Below, in pieces: positions 37,863-46,988 of a stretch of 64,000 bases of DNA. This DNA comes from Paenisporosarcina sp. HGH0030. Its GTDB lineage: Bacteria > Bacillota > Bacilli > Bacillales_A > Planococcaceae. Both the position numbers and the translations under genes were made by a program. Position 1 is the stretch's first letter, and the number at the start of each line of letters is the position of its first letter. The notes beneath the pieces were generated by a model. The model ran no database searches, was not told where the DNA came from, and saw nothing but the letters and a program-made list of their open reading frames with translations. The stretch is taken from NCBI RefSeq assembly GCF_000411295.1, contig NZ_KE150421.1:373324-437323 (forward strand), read 5' to 3'.

Positions 37863-38024
37863 TATAGACACTCCTTTTGACATCAGAAAATGAATGCCGA
37901 GTACAAGTTTTCTACCTTATTATAAGTTTTTAAATATGATTTGTCGAGGATTAAAAAGTGTCGGATATATGAACTGCGAGAATGCCGACAGAGTTTCTGC
38001 TACAATAATCTTGAGGTGATTGAC

Positions 38025-38663
38025 ATGTTAAATATACGTACGTTCCCACTAGGTCCATTGCAGACCAATTGCTATGTGGTAACCAATAAAGAAAAACAAT
38101 GTTTGATCTTTGATCCAGGTGAACAAGGAGATGCTTTAATTAAAGAATTGCGGAGATTACAGGTAAAACCTTTAGCAATTATTTTAACGCATGCTCATTT
38201 CGATCATATTGGAGCTGTCGATGTAGTACGTGATGCGTTCAATGTTCAAGTCTATATACATCAGGCAGAAAAAAATTGGCTTTCTGATTCGACTAAAAAT
38301 GGTTCAGCACGCTTTCGCGAATTGCCTATAGTGGAAGGAAGACCAGCAGATGTATTGATTGATGCAGATGGTAAGTTGGAAATCGGACCGTTTTCATGTC
38401 AGATGTTCCATACGCCTGGCCATTCACCTGGAAGCATTTCCTATTGGTTTGAAGAAGACGGTTTCGCAATTGTTGGCGATACATTGTTCCAAGGCAGCAT
38501 AGGGAGAACGGATCTTCCTTATGGTAACCATAAAGAGTTAATTAATTCTATTCACAATAAGCTGCTTACTTTACCAGAAGAAACAATCTGCTATCCTGGA
38601 CATGGTAATCCTACGACTCCTGCAGAAGAAATGGGCAATAATCCGTTTCTTAATGGATTTTGA
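38025..38663 (+). CDS. yqgX: MBL-fold metallohydrolase (glyoxalase II-like)
   Basis: The 212-residue protein shows the metallo-beta-lactamase signature THAHFDH, then HTPGHSPGS, GDTLF and CYPGHG, giving the full set of ligands for two metal ions. YqgX of B. subtilis is reported to act as a glyoxalase II-like hydrolase of bacillithiol adducts. ATG at 38025 follows TTGAGGTGAT; the frame extends upstream without a better start. Confidence 0.93.
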   Translation: MLNIRTFPLGPLQTNCYVVTNKEKQCLIFDPGEQGDALIKELRRLQVKPLAIILTHAHFDHIGAVDVVRDAFNVQVYIHQAEKNWLSDSTKNGSARFRELPIVEGRPADVLIDADGKLEIGPFSCQMFHTPGHSPGSISYWFEEDGFAIVGDTLFQGSIGRTDLPYGNHKELINSIHNKLLTLPEETICYPGHGNPTTPAEEMGNNPFLNGF

Positions 38664-38723
38664 CAAAGAGGCGTGTGTCCATAGTTAAATAACCGGTTTT
38701 TATGGAGACCAAAAATCCCAAAC

Positions 38724-38757
38724 AAAAAAGACAGCCATATGAAATGACTGTCTTTTT
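38724..38757. terminator. Bidirectional terminator, yqgX and yqgY
   Basis: AAAAAGACAG and CTGTCTTTTT form a stem with an inner CAT/ATG pair. Confidence 0.85.
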
Positions 38758-38767
38758 ATAATCTTGA

Positions 38768-39010
38768 TCAGTGTCCAGCGCCAGGTACGTAAATAAATGT
38801 CGTATAGTAAGTGAAGCCAGCAAAAAACACCGTTAAATATGCTCCAAAGATGTAAATATACATACGCTCTGAAAGGTTTAAGAAACCTAAAAGAATAAAT
38901 AAACCTGTGTTTGCTAGAAATAATAATGATGCCTGATACATATCACCTAAATAAAACATAACTGCGAAAATCCCTGTCCAGAAACCCATCACTTTATACA
39001 TATTGTTCAT
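38768..39010 (-). CDS. yqgY: DUF2626 small membrane protein
   Basis: The 80-residue protein has three hydrophobic helices (MGFWTGIFAVMFYLG, ASLLFLANTGLFILLGFL, YIYIFGAYLTVFFAGFTYY) and a Pro-Gly-His end. It matches YqgY/DUF2626. ATG at 39010 follows AAAGGAGGGG, a very strong ribosome site for a protein of unknown function. Confidence 0.85.
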   Translation of the reverse strand: MNNMYKVMGFWTGIFAVMFYLGDMYQASLLFLANTGLFILLGFLNLSERMYIYIFGAYLTVFFAGFTYYTTFIYVPGAGH

Positions 39011-39260
39011 GAGTAGTCCCCTCCTTTTACAACTATACAATAATCTCTACCTCATTATAGATGATTCGGTTCCCAGATGTAAACTCTTGAATGTCTTTAG
39101 AATGTGACAGAACAGTGGAAGTTGTGAATTCTTACTTGAAAAAAGACAAAAAAATTTTCTGTTCAGTTAAGTATGTCCAAATATAATCGACATTAAATGT
39201 TTTTAAAGATGTTTCTTATATTTGTTGAAAACGTTTTACAATCTGTAAAAAACAAATGAA

Positions 39261-39662
39261 ATGGGAATTGGAGGAATTCTAAGGGTTGATTTAACATTCT
39301 ATACTTATCCATCATTTACCTCTAGTCGAAAAACGAAAATATGGTTAATCTCTAACCAGATTAGATTCGAAGAAAGACATATATTCAGTCAAACGCCAAC
39401 TGTTGAAAAACTCTCTTTTCTTTTGACACTGACAACGGAAGGTATTGATGAAATTCTGGCTACCTGCAGTCAATCATTTAAAGACTTGATTCTGAATATC
39501 GATGACTTGCCATTATCAAAAGTGGTTGAATTGATGGTACATAATCCAAAGTTATTGAGAAGACCGATTTTGACAGATGGCAAGAAATTAGTGGTAGGGT
39601 ATCAACCGGAACATTGGGTTCCTTTTGCGGCAAAAGTAAATTATTCCTCGCATTATAAGTAG
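39261..39662 (+). CDS. yqgZ: Spx/MgsR-family regulator without CXXC
   Basis: The protein belongs to the ArsC/Spx family and is closest to MgsR (YqgZ), a stress regulator that binds RNA polymerase alpha: FYTYPS, RKTKIWL, ERHIFSQTPT, LTTEGIDEILAT and LLRRPIL are all recognisable. The redox site, CTSC in MgsR, reads FTSS at residues 19-22, so both cysteines are gone. The only start codon is ATG at 39261, but GGAGG lies inside the gene at 39270-39274, so true initiation is uncertain. It precedes comGA, as yqgZ does (with yqhA between) in B. subtilis. Confidence 0.85.
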   Translation: MGIGGILRVDLTFYTYPSFTSSRKTKIWLISNQIRFEERHIFSQTPTVEKLSFLLTLTTEGIDEILATCSQSFKDLILNIDDLPLSKVVELMVHNPKLLRRPILTDGKKLVVGYQPEHWVPFAAKVNYSSHYK

Positions 39663-39668
39663 TAAAAT

Positions 39669-39707
39669 AAAAATTTCCTGCCTTAAAGGGTGGGGAATTT
39701 TTATTTT
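39669..39707 (+). terminator. Terminator after the MgsR-like gene
   Basis: AAAAATTTCC pairs with GGGGAATTTTT region and is followed by ATTTTG; moderately strong. Confidence 0.65.
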
Positions 39708-39801
39708 GCTGAAAAATATATATTTTTTATGCTTATGACTTTATAATGTCGAGAACAGGGTATGAGCGGTCCTAACCTGTTGTGGGTGAATGGTCTTATA
39801 C

Positions 39802-40845
39802 ATGAATGAATTACAGAATATTATTGAACAAAAAAGTGAAGAGTTGATTAATCGAGCAGTATTAGCACGGGCTTCTGATATTCATTTAATTCCTACATCA
39901 GGAGGGTATACAATTTATTTTCGCTTACACATAAAATTGGTCCCAGCAGGTAAGCTTCACCTGGACATCGGGGATCGTATGATTTCTTACTTCAAGTTTT
40001 TATCCTCTCTTGACATCAGTGAAAAACGAAAACCTCAAAGTGGTTCATTCCAACAAATCTTCAATACACAAGAATGTTCTTTCCGCGTTTCGACTTTACC
40101 ATCTGTTCAAAATAAAGAAAGTCTTGTAATTAGAATTCAATTGCATGATGATTCTAAACCATTACAAGAACTTGCTCTTTATCGTGATGCAGCTAAATTA
40201 CTGCATGACTTAATGATATCCCGTCAAGGTTTGATATGCATCACCGGACCAACTGGCTGTGGGAAAACGACAACTATGTACTCACTTACAAGTTATAGTA
40301 CGCATCAATTGAATCGGCATGTCATTTCCCTGGAAGACCCGGTGGAAAACAGTCAATCCCACTTGCTTCAAATACAAGTGAACGAACGTTCTGGAATTTC
40401 CTATGCTTCAGGTTTGAAAGCGATATTACGCCATTCGCCAGATGTCATAATGATTGGAGAAATTCGTGATTCAGAAACAGCCCAAGCAGCTGTTCAAGCA
40501 TCTTTAACAGGACATCTAGTTATTACGACTGTACATGCTAAGAATCCGATTGGATGTCTATATCGATTAATGGATTTGGGGATTCCGATTGATGACTTAC
40601 AACAATCTATTCTTGGAATTACAAGCCAACAACTAGTAATCACTTCATATGATAGGGAAGGAGATCGAGTAACGCCTAACCGCTCTTCTTTGTATGAAAT
40701 TCTGTATGGTCAAACTCTTGAAGAAGCAATCCATACGATAAAAATAGGTGGATCTTTTAACATGCCACAAAAGTATACGCTTTCCAATCAGTACGAGCGA
40801 GGAGTGAAACTGGGTGTCATTAAAGTTTCTCCCGTCACGTATTGA
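39802..40845 (+). CDS. comGA: Competence pseudopilus ATPase ComGA
   Basis: ComGA is the secretion/traffic ATPase that drives assembly of the competence pseudopilus for DNA uptake. Walker A GPTGCGKTTT, the Asp box SLEDPVE and Walker B IMIGEIRDSETAQ with HLVITTVHA are present; the N-terminal SDIHLIP motif fits. The start is ATG at 39802 or 39790. TATAAT at 39742-39747 is the likely -10, with an A/T-rich ComK-like box at 39713-39725. It is the first of seven overlapping comG genes. Confidence 0.94.
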   Translation: MNELQNIIEQKSEELINRAVLARASDIHLIPTSGGYTIYFRLHIKLVPAGKLHLDIGDRMISYFKFLSSLDISEKRKPQSGSFQQIFNTQECSFRVSTLPSVQNKESLVIRIQLHDDSKPLQELALYRDAAKLLHDLMISRQGLICITGPTGCGKTTTMYSLTSYSTHQLNRHVISLEDPVENSQSHLLQIQVNERSGISYASGLKAILRHSPDVIMIGEIRDSETAQAAVQASLTGHLVITTVHAKNPIGCLYRLMDLGIPIDDLQQSILGITSQQLVITSYDREGDRVTPNRSSLYEILYGQTLEEAIHTIKIGGSFNMPQKYTLSNQYERGVKLGVIKVSPVTY

Positions 40846-41878
40846 AGTACGAGATTGTCAAATACCCAGGAAAAAACAAGCCCAGTTTTTAAACAGACTC
40901 TCTACGCTCTTGTCTGAAGGATACACATTTTACGATTCTTTGGTAATGCTGTTGCCTCACCATGTAAAAGCAAGTGAAGAAGCACACAACAAACTTGCGG
41001 CCAACTTGAAAAATGGAGATGGAGTCACCACGTTATTGATGACATTAGGAATTCCCAAGAGTTATTTATTATCTATCCAAATGGCGGAATCCCATGGAAA
41101 ATTACAGAAAGCGCTACTTTGTCTTCATACGCACATTGCTATGCTGGATCGGGCAAAAGCGAGCCTTAAAAAAGTGGTCATGTATCCTGTATTTTTATTT
41201 TGTATGCTGGCAGGGTTGTTTTTGGCATTTCGTACTTATTTTTTACCAAACATGCAGTTGCTTGCAAATTCCAGACAGAATACTGCATCTTCGAACACGA
41301 TGAGTTGGACAAGCTTATTGCTGCATTTGCCAGATGTGTTAGTCACTGTCTGTCTGTTGGTCTTTATCATGGTGTTTTTGTTTCGCTGGGGAATTCAACG
41401 GTATTCTTATGAACATCAATTATCCATCTTATTAAAAACACCCATCTTATCCAATTGGATGAAATTATTTTGGACGAAAAGTTTTTCACAGGAACTTGGG
41501 ACATTATTAGCCAGTGGATTATCTTTGCAACATGCTTTGGATGTTTTGAAAAAACAAAATTACCAACCTTATTTGCAAGTTATATCTACAAATATATACA
41601 CATCCATTCTATTGGGAGATTCTTTGAAACAAGCAGTTCAGATAGCAGATTGTTTTATGGATGATTTTCCTACATACATTTCGCATGGTGAGGTAAGCGG
41701 ACATTTAGACAGGGAGCTATTGATTTACAGTGATTTGCTGAATGAACAGACTGAAGAATCCTTGACGAAATCTTTGTCTTTTGTCCAACCTGTGTTATTT
41801 GGCGTATTAGCAATTTGTATTTTGGCTGCGTATTTATCCATTTTGTTGCCTGTTTATGGAATGATAGATTTTATTTAA
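40814..41878 (+). CDS. comGB: Competence type II secretion-like membrane protein ComGB
   Basis: This 354-residue polytopic platform protein has two GspF/PilC domains and three or four membrane helices. ESHGKLQKALL and GEVSGHLDRELL are the paired GspF motifs. GTG at 40814 overlaps comGA by 32 bases, with GAGGAG upstream. It would anchor ComGA and the pseudopilus in the membrane. Confidence 0.93.
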   Translation: MSLKFLPSRIEVRDCQIPRKKQAQFLNRLSTLLSEGYTFYDSLVMLLPHHVKASEEAHNKLAANLKNGDGVTTLLMTLGIPKSYLLSIQMAESHGKLQKALLCLHTHIAMLDRAKASLKKVVMYPVFLFCMLAGLFLAFRTYFLPNMQLLANSRQNTASSNTMSWTSLLLHLPDVLVTVCLLVFIMVFLFRWGIQRYSYEHQLSILLKTPILSNWMKLFWTKSFSQELGTLLASGLSLQHALDVLKKQNYQPYLQVISTNIYTSILLGDSLKQAVQIADCFMDDFPTYISHGEVSGHLDRELLIYSDLLNEQTEESLTKSLSFVQPVLFGVLAICILAAYLSILLPVYGMIDFI

Positions 41879-41893
41879 TAGGAGGAAGCAAGT

Positions 41894-42220
41894 ATGAAAA
41901 AGATAAAGTGCCAAAAAGGGTTCACTTTAATTGAAATGATGGTCGTATTACTGATAATTTCCGTTCTAATATTAATCGCAATTCCCAATGTGACGAAGCA
42001 TTCGGCAACGATTGATGAAAAAGGGTGCGAGGCTTATATCAAAATGGTTCAAGGGCAAGTCGAAGCATATCGGATCGATATGAAAGATGTTCCCACACTT
42101 TCAGATTTAACAGATAACGATTATTTAAATGAAGGTGAAACATCTTGTCCAAATGGTAATCAGATACAAATAGATGCAACTACCGGACTTGTATCTGTGA
42201 CGGATGATGTCGCTGGATAA
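41894..42220 (+). CDS. comGC: Major pseudopilin ComGC
   Basis: The main subunit of the competence pseudopilus. It starts with a short basic leader and the prepilin site KGFTLIEMMVVLLII, cut after Gly and methylated at Phe, followed by one hydrophobic helix. Two cysteines (KGCEAY, ETSCPNG) probably form the intramolecular disulfide known for ComGC. Length 108 is usual. GGAGGAAG precedes the ATG. Confidence 0.95.
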   Translation: MKKIKCQKGFTLIEMMVVLLIISVLILIAIPNVTKHSATIDEKGCEAYIKMVQGQVEAYRIDMKDVPTLSDLTDNDYLNEGETSCPNGNQIQIDATTGLVSVTDDVAG

Positions 42221-42638
42221 TAAAGGCTACTCGTTGTTAGAGTTATTACTCGTTTTGACGATTGTGCTGGTCATCAGTACGAGTGTGTTGTATGCGAACA
42301 ATCAGTATGTTGAAAGACACACATTTGATTTATTCTATAACCAATTGAAACTCGATGCCATACACACTCAAATGACTGCTGTGGAAGAAAAAAGGTACGT
42401 TAAACTGATTTTTAACGCAGGAGGTACTCGTTACATTGGAAGAAAATCACTATACGAACCTCTTTTCGAGAGAAATTTACCTGCAGGTTACAGTTTATCT
42501 TCCAGTAGTACTTTAACCGAGCTTGCCTATTTACCGAATGGTACAATTGAAAAATTTGGAACGATTGCATTTGTGACGCCCGGGGGCATTAAGATTGTCC
42601 GGGTCTTTATCGGGAAAGGACGGATGAGTCTTGAATAA
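42204..42638 (+). CDS. comGD: Minor pseudopilin ComGD
   Basis: The prepilin motif NKGYSLLELLLVLTIV lies at the N-terminus, followed by a soluble beta-rich domain. It begins with two adjacent ATGs (42204, 42207) overlapping comGC, with no clear ribosome site, so translation is probably coupled. It would cap or prime the pseudopilus together with ComGE-GG. Confidence 0.9.
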   Translation: MMSLDNKGYSLLELLLVLTIVLVISTSVLYANNQYVERHTFDLFYNQLKLDAIHTQMTAVEEKRYVKLIFNAGGTRYIGRKSLYEPLFERNLPAGYSLSSSSTLTELAYLPNGTIEKFGTIAFVTPGGIKIVRVFIGKGRMSLE

Positions 42639-42930
42639 TCACCAAGGATTTTCATTCGTCGAAACGATTCTCACGGTCAGTATTCTTTTTTTGTTATTTG
42701 GGACATTGTTGCCTATGGCAAATCAAATGATGTTTAATCTTGCCGAAAAGAAAGTGGCATTGCATGTGGCAATTGCGAAAAACCAAGCAGCAACTTTAAT
42801 TGAAAATGGGCAAATGTCAGGTGAAATATTTCTCGACAATGTGTCTTATTCCTGGCAATGGACAGATCCAACAATGTGTGTACGGTATGTTTTTTTTGGA
42901 GAGAGCACAGAGTCGTGCGAAACCTTTTAA
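42631..42930 (+). CDS. comGE: Minor pseudopilin ComGE
   Basis: This 99-residue protein has a prepilin-like start, NHQGFSFVETILTVSILFLL, and a short domain ending in a Cys pair (CVRYVFFGESTESC). It starts at TTG 42631, overlapping the end of comGD, with AAAGGA upstream. Assignment rests on the motif and order in the operon. Confidence 0.85.
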   Translation: MNNHQGFSFVETILTVSILFLLFGTLLPMANQMMFNLAEKKVALHVAIAKNQAATLIENGQMSGEIFLDNVSYSWQWTDPTMCVRYVFFGESTESCETF

Positions 42931-43355
42931 CGGATAGGGGATACACATTAGTCGATGCAGTCATTCAGCTTGCAGTTCTGTTGTTGTTTTCTCAACTCAT
43001 TTTGTTTTATTCTGTATGGTTTACGCAAGTGGAAAAGCATTTCTTTCAATCAGTATCACTTGAATGGGAAATGTTTTCATTGGAAATGGAAAAAATCCTC
43101 TTTTCGGTCACTGTGATAGAAGAACAAGTCAATCAGACAGGAATTCGTCTGAAAAAAGATGGGGTGGAGTATGATATTGAATGTTACCCATCACTCATTC
43201 GCAAACAGAAGAATCGTTTGGGACATGAGCCTTTGTTAACGGGGGTTAAAATGTGTAAGTTTCAAGTTGATGGTGATCAAGTAATCGCCCAAGTTGAGTT
43301 TTTAAACGGACGAAAAGAGGAACGTGCATATGAAGTGTTTATATCCTCGCAATGA
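42915..43355 (+). CDS. comGF: Minor pseudopilin ComGF
   Basis: I chose GTG at 42915, after GGAGAG, giving a prepilin-like N-terminus (NLLTDRGYTLVDAVIQLAVLLLF) and 146 residues; the frame is open back to 42858 but that part is not pilin-like. The C-terminal part ends GRKEERAYEVF, typical of ComGF. It overlaps both neighbours. Confidence 0.85.
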   Translation: MRNLLTDRGYTLVDAVIQLAVLLLFSQLILFYSVWFTQVEKHFFQSVSLEWEMFSLEMEKILFSVTVIEEQVNQTGIRLKKDGVEYDIECYPSLIRKQKNRLGHEPLLTGVKMCKFQVDGDQVIAQVEFLNGRKEERAYEVFISSQ

Positions 43356-43509
43356 ATCTGGATTTTTACTGCCCGTATCCATCGTTCTATTATTTGTTGT
43401 GTCCGGTATACTTCTTTACTTTGTTACTTCTTACATATCACAGATGAATATCTATGAAATGTTGGAAAGTCATTATATTTCTGCTACTATTATTAAAATG
43501 GAAAATTAG
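43330..43509 (+). CDS. comGG: Short ComGG-like protein
   Basis: In the comGG position there is a 59-residue frame with a type II secretion-like start (NESGFLLPVSIVLLFVVSGILLYFV). ATG at 43330 is nine bases after GAGG. B. subtilis ComGG is about twice as long; here the frame stops early and several further stops follow, so only the membrane helix and a short tail remain. It is either a shortened functional form or a truncation. Confidence 0.65.
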   Translation: MKCLYPRNESGFLLPVSIVLLFVVSGILLYFVTSYISQMNIYEMLESHYISATIIKMEN

Positions 43510-43560
43510 CGATAATAGTCGTTTAGTGATGATTTGTAGTGAAGTGAGCGGGGTAGGGAT

Positions 43561-44079
43561 ATGAAAAAAATTTATTTAATTGGTTTCATGGGATCAGGAA
43601 AAAGCGCTATCGGCCGACGATTAAGCTTTTCGCTAAAAATTCCTTATTACGACATGGATCAGGAGATTGTGAAAAAAATGGGGATGACAATCCCTGAAAT
43701 TTTTGAAAGATACGGCGAGCCTTTTTTTCGTCAACAAGAACATGAATTTCTGAAAACCTTCAGAGATGAGTGGTGTATCGTATCGACTGGGGGAGGTGTT
43801 GCTGTTAACCCAAGCAATAGTAAAGTCATGCGTCAAACCGGTTTAGTATTGTTTTTGGATGCAACGTTTGCTGATATATGGAAACGAATTCATCGTGATG
43901 TTAACAGACCCATTGTACAATCATCTACTAAGGAAGATTTGGAAGCGTTATATACCATGCGAAAGCGTTATTATAAAGCAACTGCCCATATTACCGTAAG
44001 AACCGAAGGACGCTCGTTAAGACAGATAACTGAATATGCAGCATTTCAAGTAAATCGCTTAAAGGCGAACGATTTTTGA
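43561..44079 (+). CDS. aroK: Shikimate kinase
   Basis: AroK phosphorylates shikimate in the chorismate pathway. Walker A GFMGSGKSAIG at the N-terminus, the shikimate-binding DMDQEI and FRQQEHEFL (with the conserved Arg), STGGGV and RPIVQ in the lid region are all visible. Length 172 is standard. ATG follows GGGGTAGGG. Another gene of the same pathway, aroQ, is at 55 kb. Confidence 0.94.
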   Translation: MKKIYLIGFMGSGKSAIGRRLSFSLKIPYYDMDQEIVKKMGMTIPEIFERYGEPFFRQQEHEFLKTFRDEWCIVSTGGGVAVNPSNSKVMRQTGLVLFLDATFADIWKRIHRDVNRPIVQSSTKEDLEALYTMRKRYYKATAHITVRTEGRSLRQITEYAAFQVNRLKANDF

Positions 44080-44104
44080 TAATAATTATAAATCGTTCGC
44101 CTTT
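44061..44104. terminator. Hairpin at the end of aroK
   Basis: AAAGGCGAACGATTT and its perfect complement AAATCGTTCGCCTTT lie around the aroK stop codon. The T tract is weak. Confidence 0.65.
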
Positions 44105-44224
44105 AGAGTGTAATAAGAAAATAGATTGCGCTTACTTTGAATCAATGTTAGGATATAGACGAAGCGGTACACGCTTTTGTTCATTGATTTCTTAATATAC
44201 CAAAACGCATGTTTTGGGCGGATG

Positions 44225-44398
44225 AATATACGGGGAGAGAACGCGCCAGTCGCGTCGCCGAAGGAGCAAGTAGAAGCTACGAATCTCTCAGGTAAAAAAG
44301 ACTCGTATAGGACGCATCTCTGGAGAATGCTATTACACTTCATAGCTACCAAAGAGGAAAGCCGATTTCAGGTAAACTTTCAGGTGCCAGGACAGAGA
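44225..44398 (+). promoter_or_regulatory. Tandem glycine riboswitch (gcvT leader)
   Basis: Two glycine aptamers in series are recognisable. The first has CGGGGAGAGA, GCCGAAGGAGCAA and GAATCTCTCAGGTAAAA; the second has GGACGCATCTCTGGAGA, ACCAAAGAGGAAAGCC and AAACTTTCAGGTGCCAGGACAGAGA. This is the standard leader of gcv operons in Bacillales: glycine binding frees the transcript from the terminator that follows and switches the operon on. Confidence 0.95.
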
Positions 44399-44432
44399 AT
44401 TCTCTTATAAAGGGGATTCTCTGTCCTTTTTT
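44389..44432 (+). terminator. Riboswitch expression-platform terminator
   Basis: AGGACAGAGAAT and ATTCTCTGTCCT form a stem followed by T residues. Its left arm is the last part of the second glycine aptamer, so the two structures compete. Confidence 0.92.
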
Positions 44433-44513
44433 GTGGGTACAAGATTATTCATTTTGAAATCTGGAGACCAGATCTTATAAGAAAGATTGCTTAGTGAAGA
44501 GGAGGAAAATGAA

Positions 44514-45617
44514 ATGTCGGAAAATTTAAAACGCACGCCGTTATTTGATTCGTATAAACCGTACGGTGGCAAAACTATTGATTTTGGTGGATGGGAACTA
44601 CCTGTTCAATTTTCCAGTATAAAAGAAGAACATGAAGCGGTACGCACAAAAGCAGGATTATTCGATGTCTCACATATGGGTGAAATCATCGTTCGCGGTG
44701 AAGATAGCCTTGTATATCTTCAAAAATTGCTGACAAATGACGTTTCCAAACTTCAAGATGGCCAAGCGCAGTATAATGCAATGTGCTATGAAGATGGAGG
44801 TACTGTCGATGATTTATTAGTATATAAAATTGCACAGAATGACTATTTACTTGTCGTCAATGCTTCTAATATCGAAAAAGATTTTGAGTGGATGAAAAAA
44901 TTCATGATCGGTGACACCGTTGCACTTAATGTTTCAGATTCATATGGTCAACTTGCATTGCAAGGACCACTTGCAGAAAAAGTTCTGCAAAGACTGACAA
45001 AAGAAGATTTAAGCGAAATCGGCTTCTTTAAATTCAAAACAAATGTAAAACTTGGCGAATATGATGCTTTAGTGTCGCGAACAGGTTATACAGGTGAAGA
45101 TGGGTTTGAAATATACGGAGAACCTGCTTCCATAGTCGCGCTATGGGACTTGATTTTGGAAGAAGGAAAAGAAGACGGAGTATTACCTTGTGGTCTAGGT
45201 GCTCGGGATACTCTTCGGTTTGAAGCATGCTTGGCACTGTATGGCCAGGAGCTTTCAAGTGATATTTCACCACTGGAAGCGGGAATTGGGTTTGCAGTGA
45301 AATTGAAAAAAGAAGATGACTTTATCGGTCAAAAAGCGCTTGTTGCACAAAAAGAAGCGGGTATCCCACGCAAATTAGTAGGATTGGAAATGATTGATAA
45401 AGGCATTCCTAGACATGGCTATACCATTTTTAAAGATGATCAAGCTATTGGAGAAGTTACAACAGGTACACAATCCCCTACGCTGAAGAAAAATATTGGC
45501 TTGGGCTTGATTGTCAGCGAATTCACGGAGCTTGGAACTGAAGTTGAAGTGGAGATTCGTGGGAAGCGCTTGAAAGCTGTTACCGTGGCAACTCCGTTTT
45601 ATAAACGCCAAAAATAA
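44514..45617 (+). CDS. gcvT: Aminomethyltransferase (glycine cleavage T protein)
   Basis: GcvT transfers the aminomethyl carbon from H-protein lipoyl to tetrahydrofolate, releasing ammonia. Recognisable are [44 protein letters not shown] and the C-terminal [15 protein letters not shown] at 44514 follows GAGGAGGAAA and gives 367 residues. First gene of the gcvT-gcvPA-gcvPB operon behind the glycine riboswitch; gcvH is not in the window. Confidence 0.96.
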   Translation: MSENLKRTPLFDSYKPYGGKTIDFGGWELPVQFSSIKEEHEAVRTKAGLFDVSHMGEIIVRGEDSLVYLQKLLTNDVSKLQDGQAQYNAMCYEDGGTVDDLLVYKIAQNDYLLVVNASNIEKDFEWMKKFMIGDTVALNVSDSYGQLALQGPLAEKVLQRLTKEDLSEIGFFKFKTNVKLGEYDALVSRTGYTGEDGFEIYGEPASIVALWDLILEEGKEDGVLPCGLGARDTLRFEACLALYGQELSSDISPLEAGIGFAVKLKKEDDFIGQKALVAQKEAGIPRKLVGLEMIDKGIPRHGYTIFKDDQAIGEVTTGTQSPTLKKNIGLGLIVSEFTELGTEVEVEIRGKRLKAVTVATPFYKRQK

Positions 45618-45641
45618 CTGTCGGAAAGAGGTCATGACCCA

Positions 45642-46988
45642 ATGAAACATCGTTATTTGCCAATGACGGAACAAGATCAAAAAGAAATGTTGGATACAAT
45701 TGGTGTTTCTTCTATAGATGAGCTATTCTCAGATATTCCTGAAAAAGTTCGTTTCCAAGGAGAATATCAAATTAAAGCAGCCAAATCAGAGTCTTCTTTA
45801 TTAAAAGAGTTGTCTCAAATGGCTGCGAAAAATGCGGACAATAAAGCATATGCATCCTTTTTAGGTGCTGGTGTATATGACCATTACAAGCCGATTATTG
45901 TAGACCATGTTATTTCTCGTTCTGAATTCTATACAGCTTACACTCCATATCAGCCAGAAATTTCACAAGGTGAGCTTCAAGCTATTTTTGAATTCCAAAC
46001 AATGATTTGTGAGTTGACTGGAATGGATTTGGCGAACTCTTCGATGTATGACGGCGGTACAGCACTTGCAGAAGCAGGAATGCTTGCAGCTGGTCATACA
46101 AAACGCAAAAAACTTCTCGTTTCCGGTGCAGTCAATCCAGAATCTCAAGACGTGGTTCGCATGTATGCATTGGGTCAATCGATTGAAGTTGTTCAGATTC
46201 CAACTAAAGACGGCGTAACTGATATTGATGCATTAAGCGAAATGATCGATGACAATACTGCTGCTGTTCTTGTTCAATATCCTAACTTCTTTGGTCAAGT
46301 GGAAGACTTGCGCAAAGTTGAAGCAGTTACACATGGAGCGAAGGCTTTGATGGTGGTTTCTTCAAACCCATTGGCACTTGGGATTTTGACTTCACCAGGT
46401 AAACTTGGTGCAGATATTGTCGTAGGTGATGCGCAGCCATTCGGTATCTCTGAGTCCTTCGGCGGACCTCACTGTGGATACTTTGCGGTTACGAATAAAT
46501 TAATGCGTAAAGTTCCAGGGCGTCTAGTAGGAGAAACAACAGATGAAGTGGGACGACGTGGTTTTGTTTTAACTTTGCAAGCGCGTGAGCAACACATTCG
46601 TCGTGACAAGGCAACTTCTAACATTTGTTCGAATCAGGCATTGAATGCACTTGCTGCTTCAGTAGCAATGACTGCGCTTGGTAAAAAAGGTGTGGAGGAA
46701 ATTGCCACTCAAAATATCCTGAAAACGAACTATGCGAAAAAAGCATTTGAAGCGGCAGGTTTTGAAGTAGCGTACCAAGGTCCACACTTCAACGAAATCG
46801 TTGTCAACGTTAAAACGTCTGTAACAACTATAAATAAAGAGTTGTTTAATAAAGGCATCATTGGTGGATTCGACTTAGGAAAAGTTGATGGAAAATTGGA
46901 AGGGCATGCGTTAATCGCAGTCACTGAACAACGGACGAAAGAAGAAATCGATGCACTTGTGCAAGAAATGGGGTCTTTCCGTGCATAA
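45642..46988 (+). CDS. gcvPA: Glycine dehydrogenase (decarboxylating) subunit 1
   Basis: This is the N-terminal half of the P-protein, encoded separately as in Bacillus. It starts [14 protein letters not shown] and includes [22 protein letters not shown] and SYDGGTA-like MYDGGTA. With GcvPB it decarboxylates glycine and loads the aminomethyl group on lipoyl-GcvH. It is 448 residues, the normal length. Its end overlaps the gcvPB start by eight bases. Confidence 0.96.
   Translation: MKHRYLPMTEQDQKEMLDTIGVSSIDELFSDIPEKVRFQGEYQIKAAKSESSLLKELSQMAAKNADNKAYASFLGAGVYDHYKPIIVDHVISRSEFYTAYTPYQPEISQGELQAIFEFQTMICELTGMDLANSSMYDGGTALAEAGMLAAGHTKRKKLLVSGAVNPESQDVVRMYALGQSIEVVQIPTKDGVTDIDALSEMIDDNTAAVLVQYPNFFGQVEDLRKVEAVTHGAKALMVVSSNPLALGILTSPGKLGADIVVGDAQPFGISESFGGPHCGYFAVTNKLMRKVPGRLVGETTDEVGRRGFVLTLQAREQHIRRDKATSNICSNQALNALAASVAMTALGKKGVEEIATQNILKTNYAKKAFEAAGFEVAYQGPHFNEIVVNVKTSVTTINKELFNKGIIGGFDLGKVDGKLEGHALIAVTEQRTKEEIDALVQEMGSFRA

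Noticed and set aside
39226-39241. cre site upstream of the MgsR-like gene
   Set aside because: TTGAAAACGTTTTACA looks similar, but the final CA is shifted by one base relative to the consensus.
39713-39725. ComK box upstream of comGA
   Set aside because: AAAA-N5-ATTT matches 7 of 8 bases, but no second box at the required spacing is clear and the region is very A/T-rich, so it is kept only as a remark.
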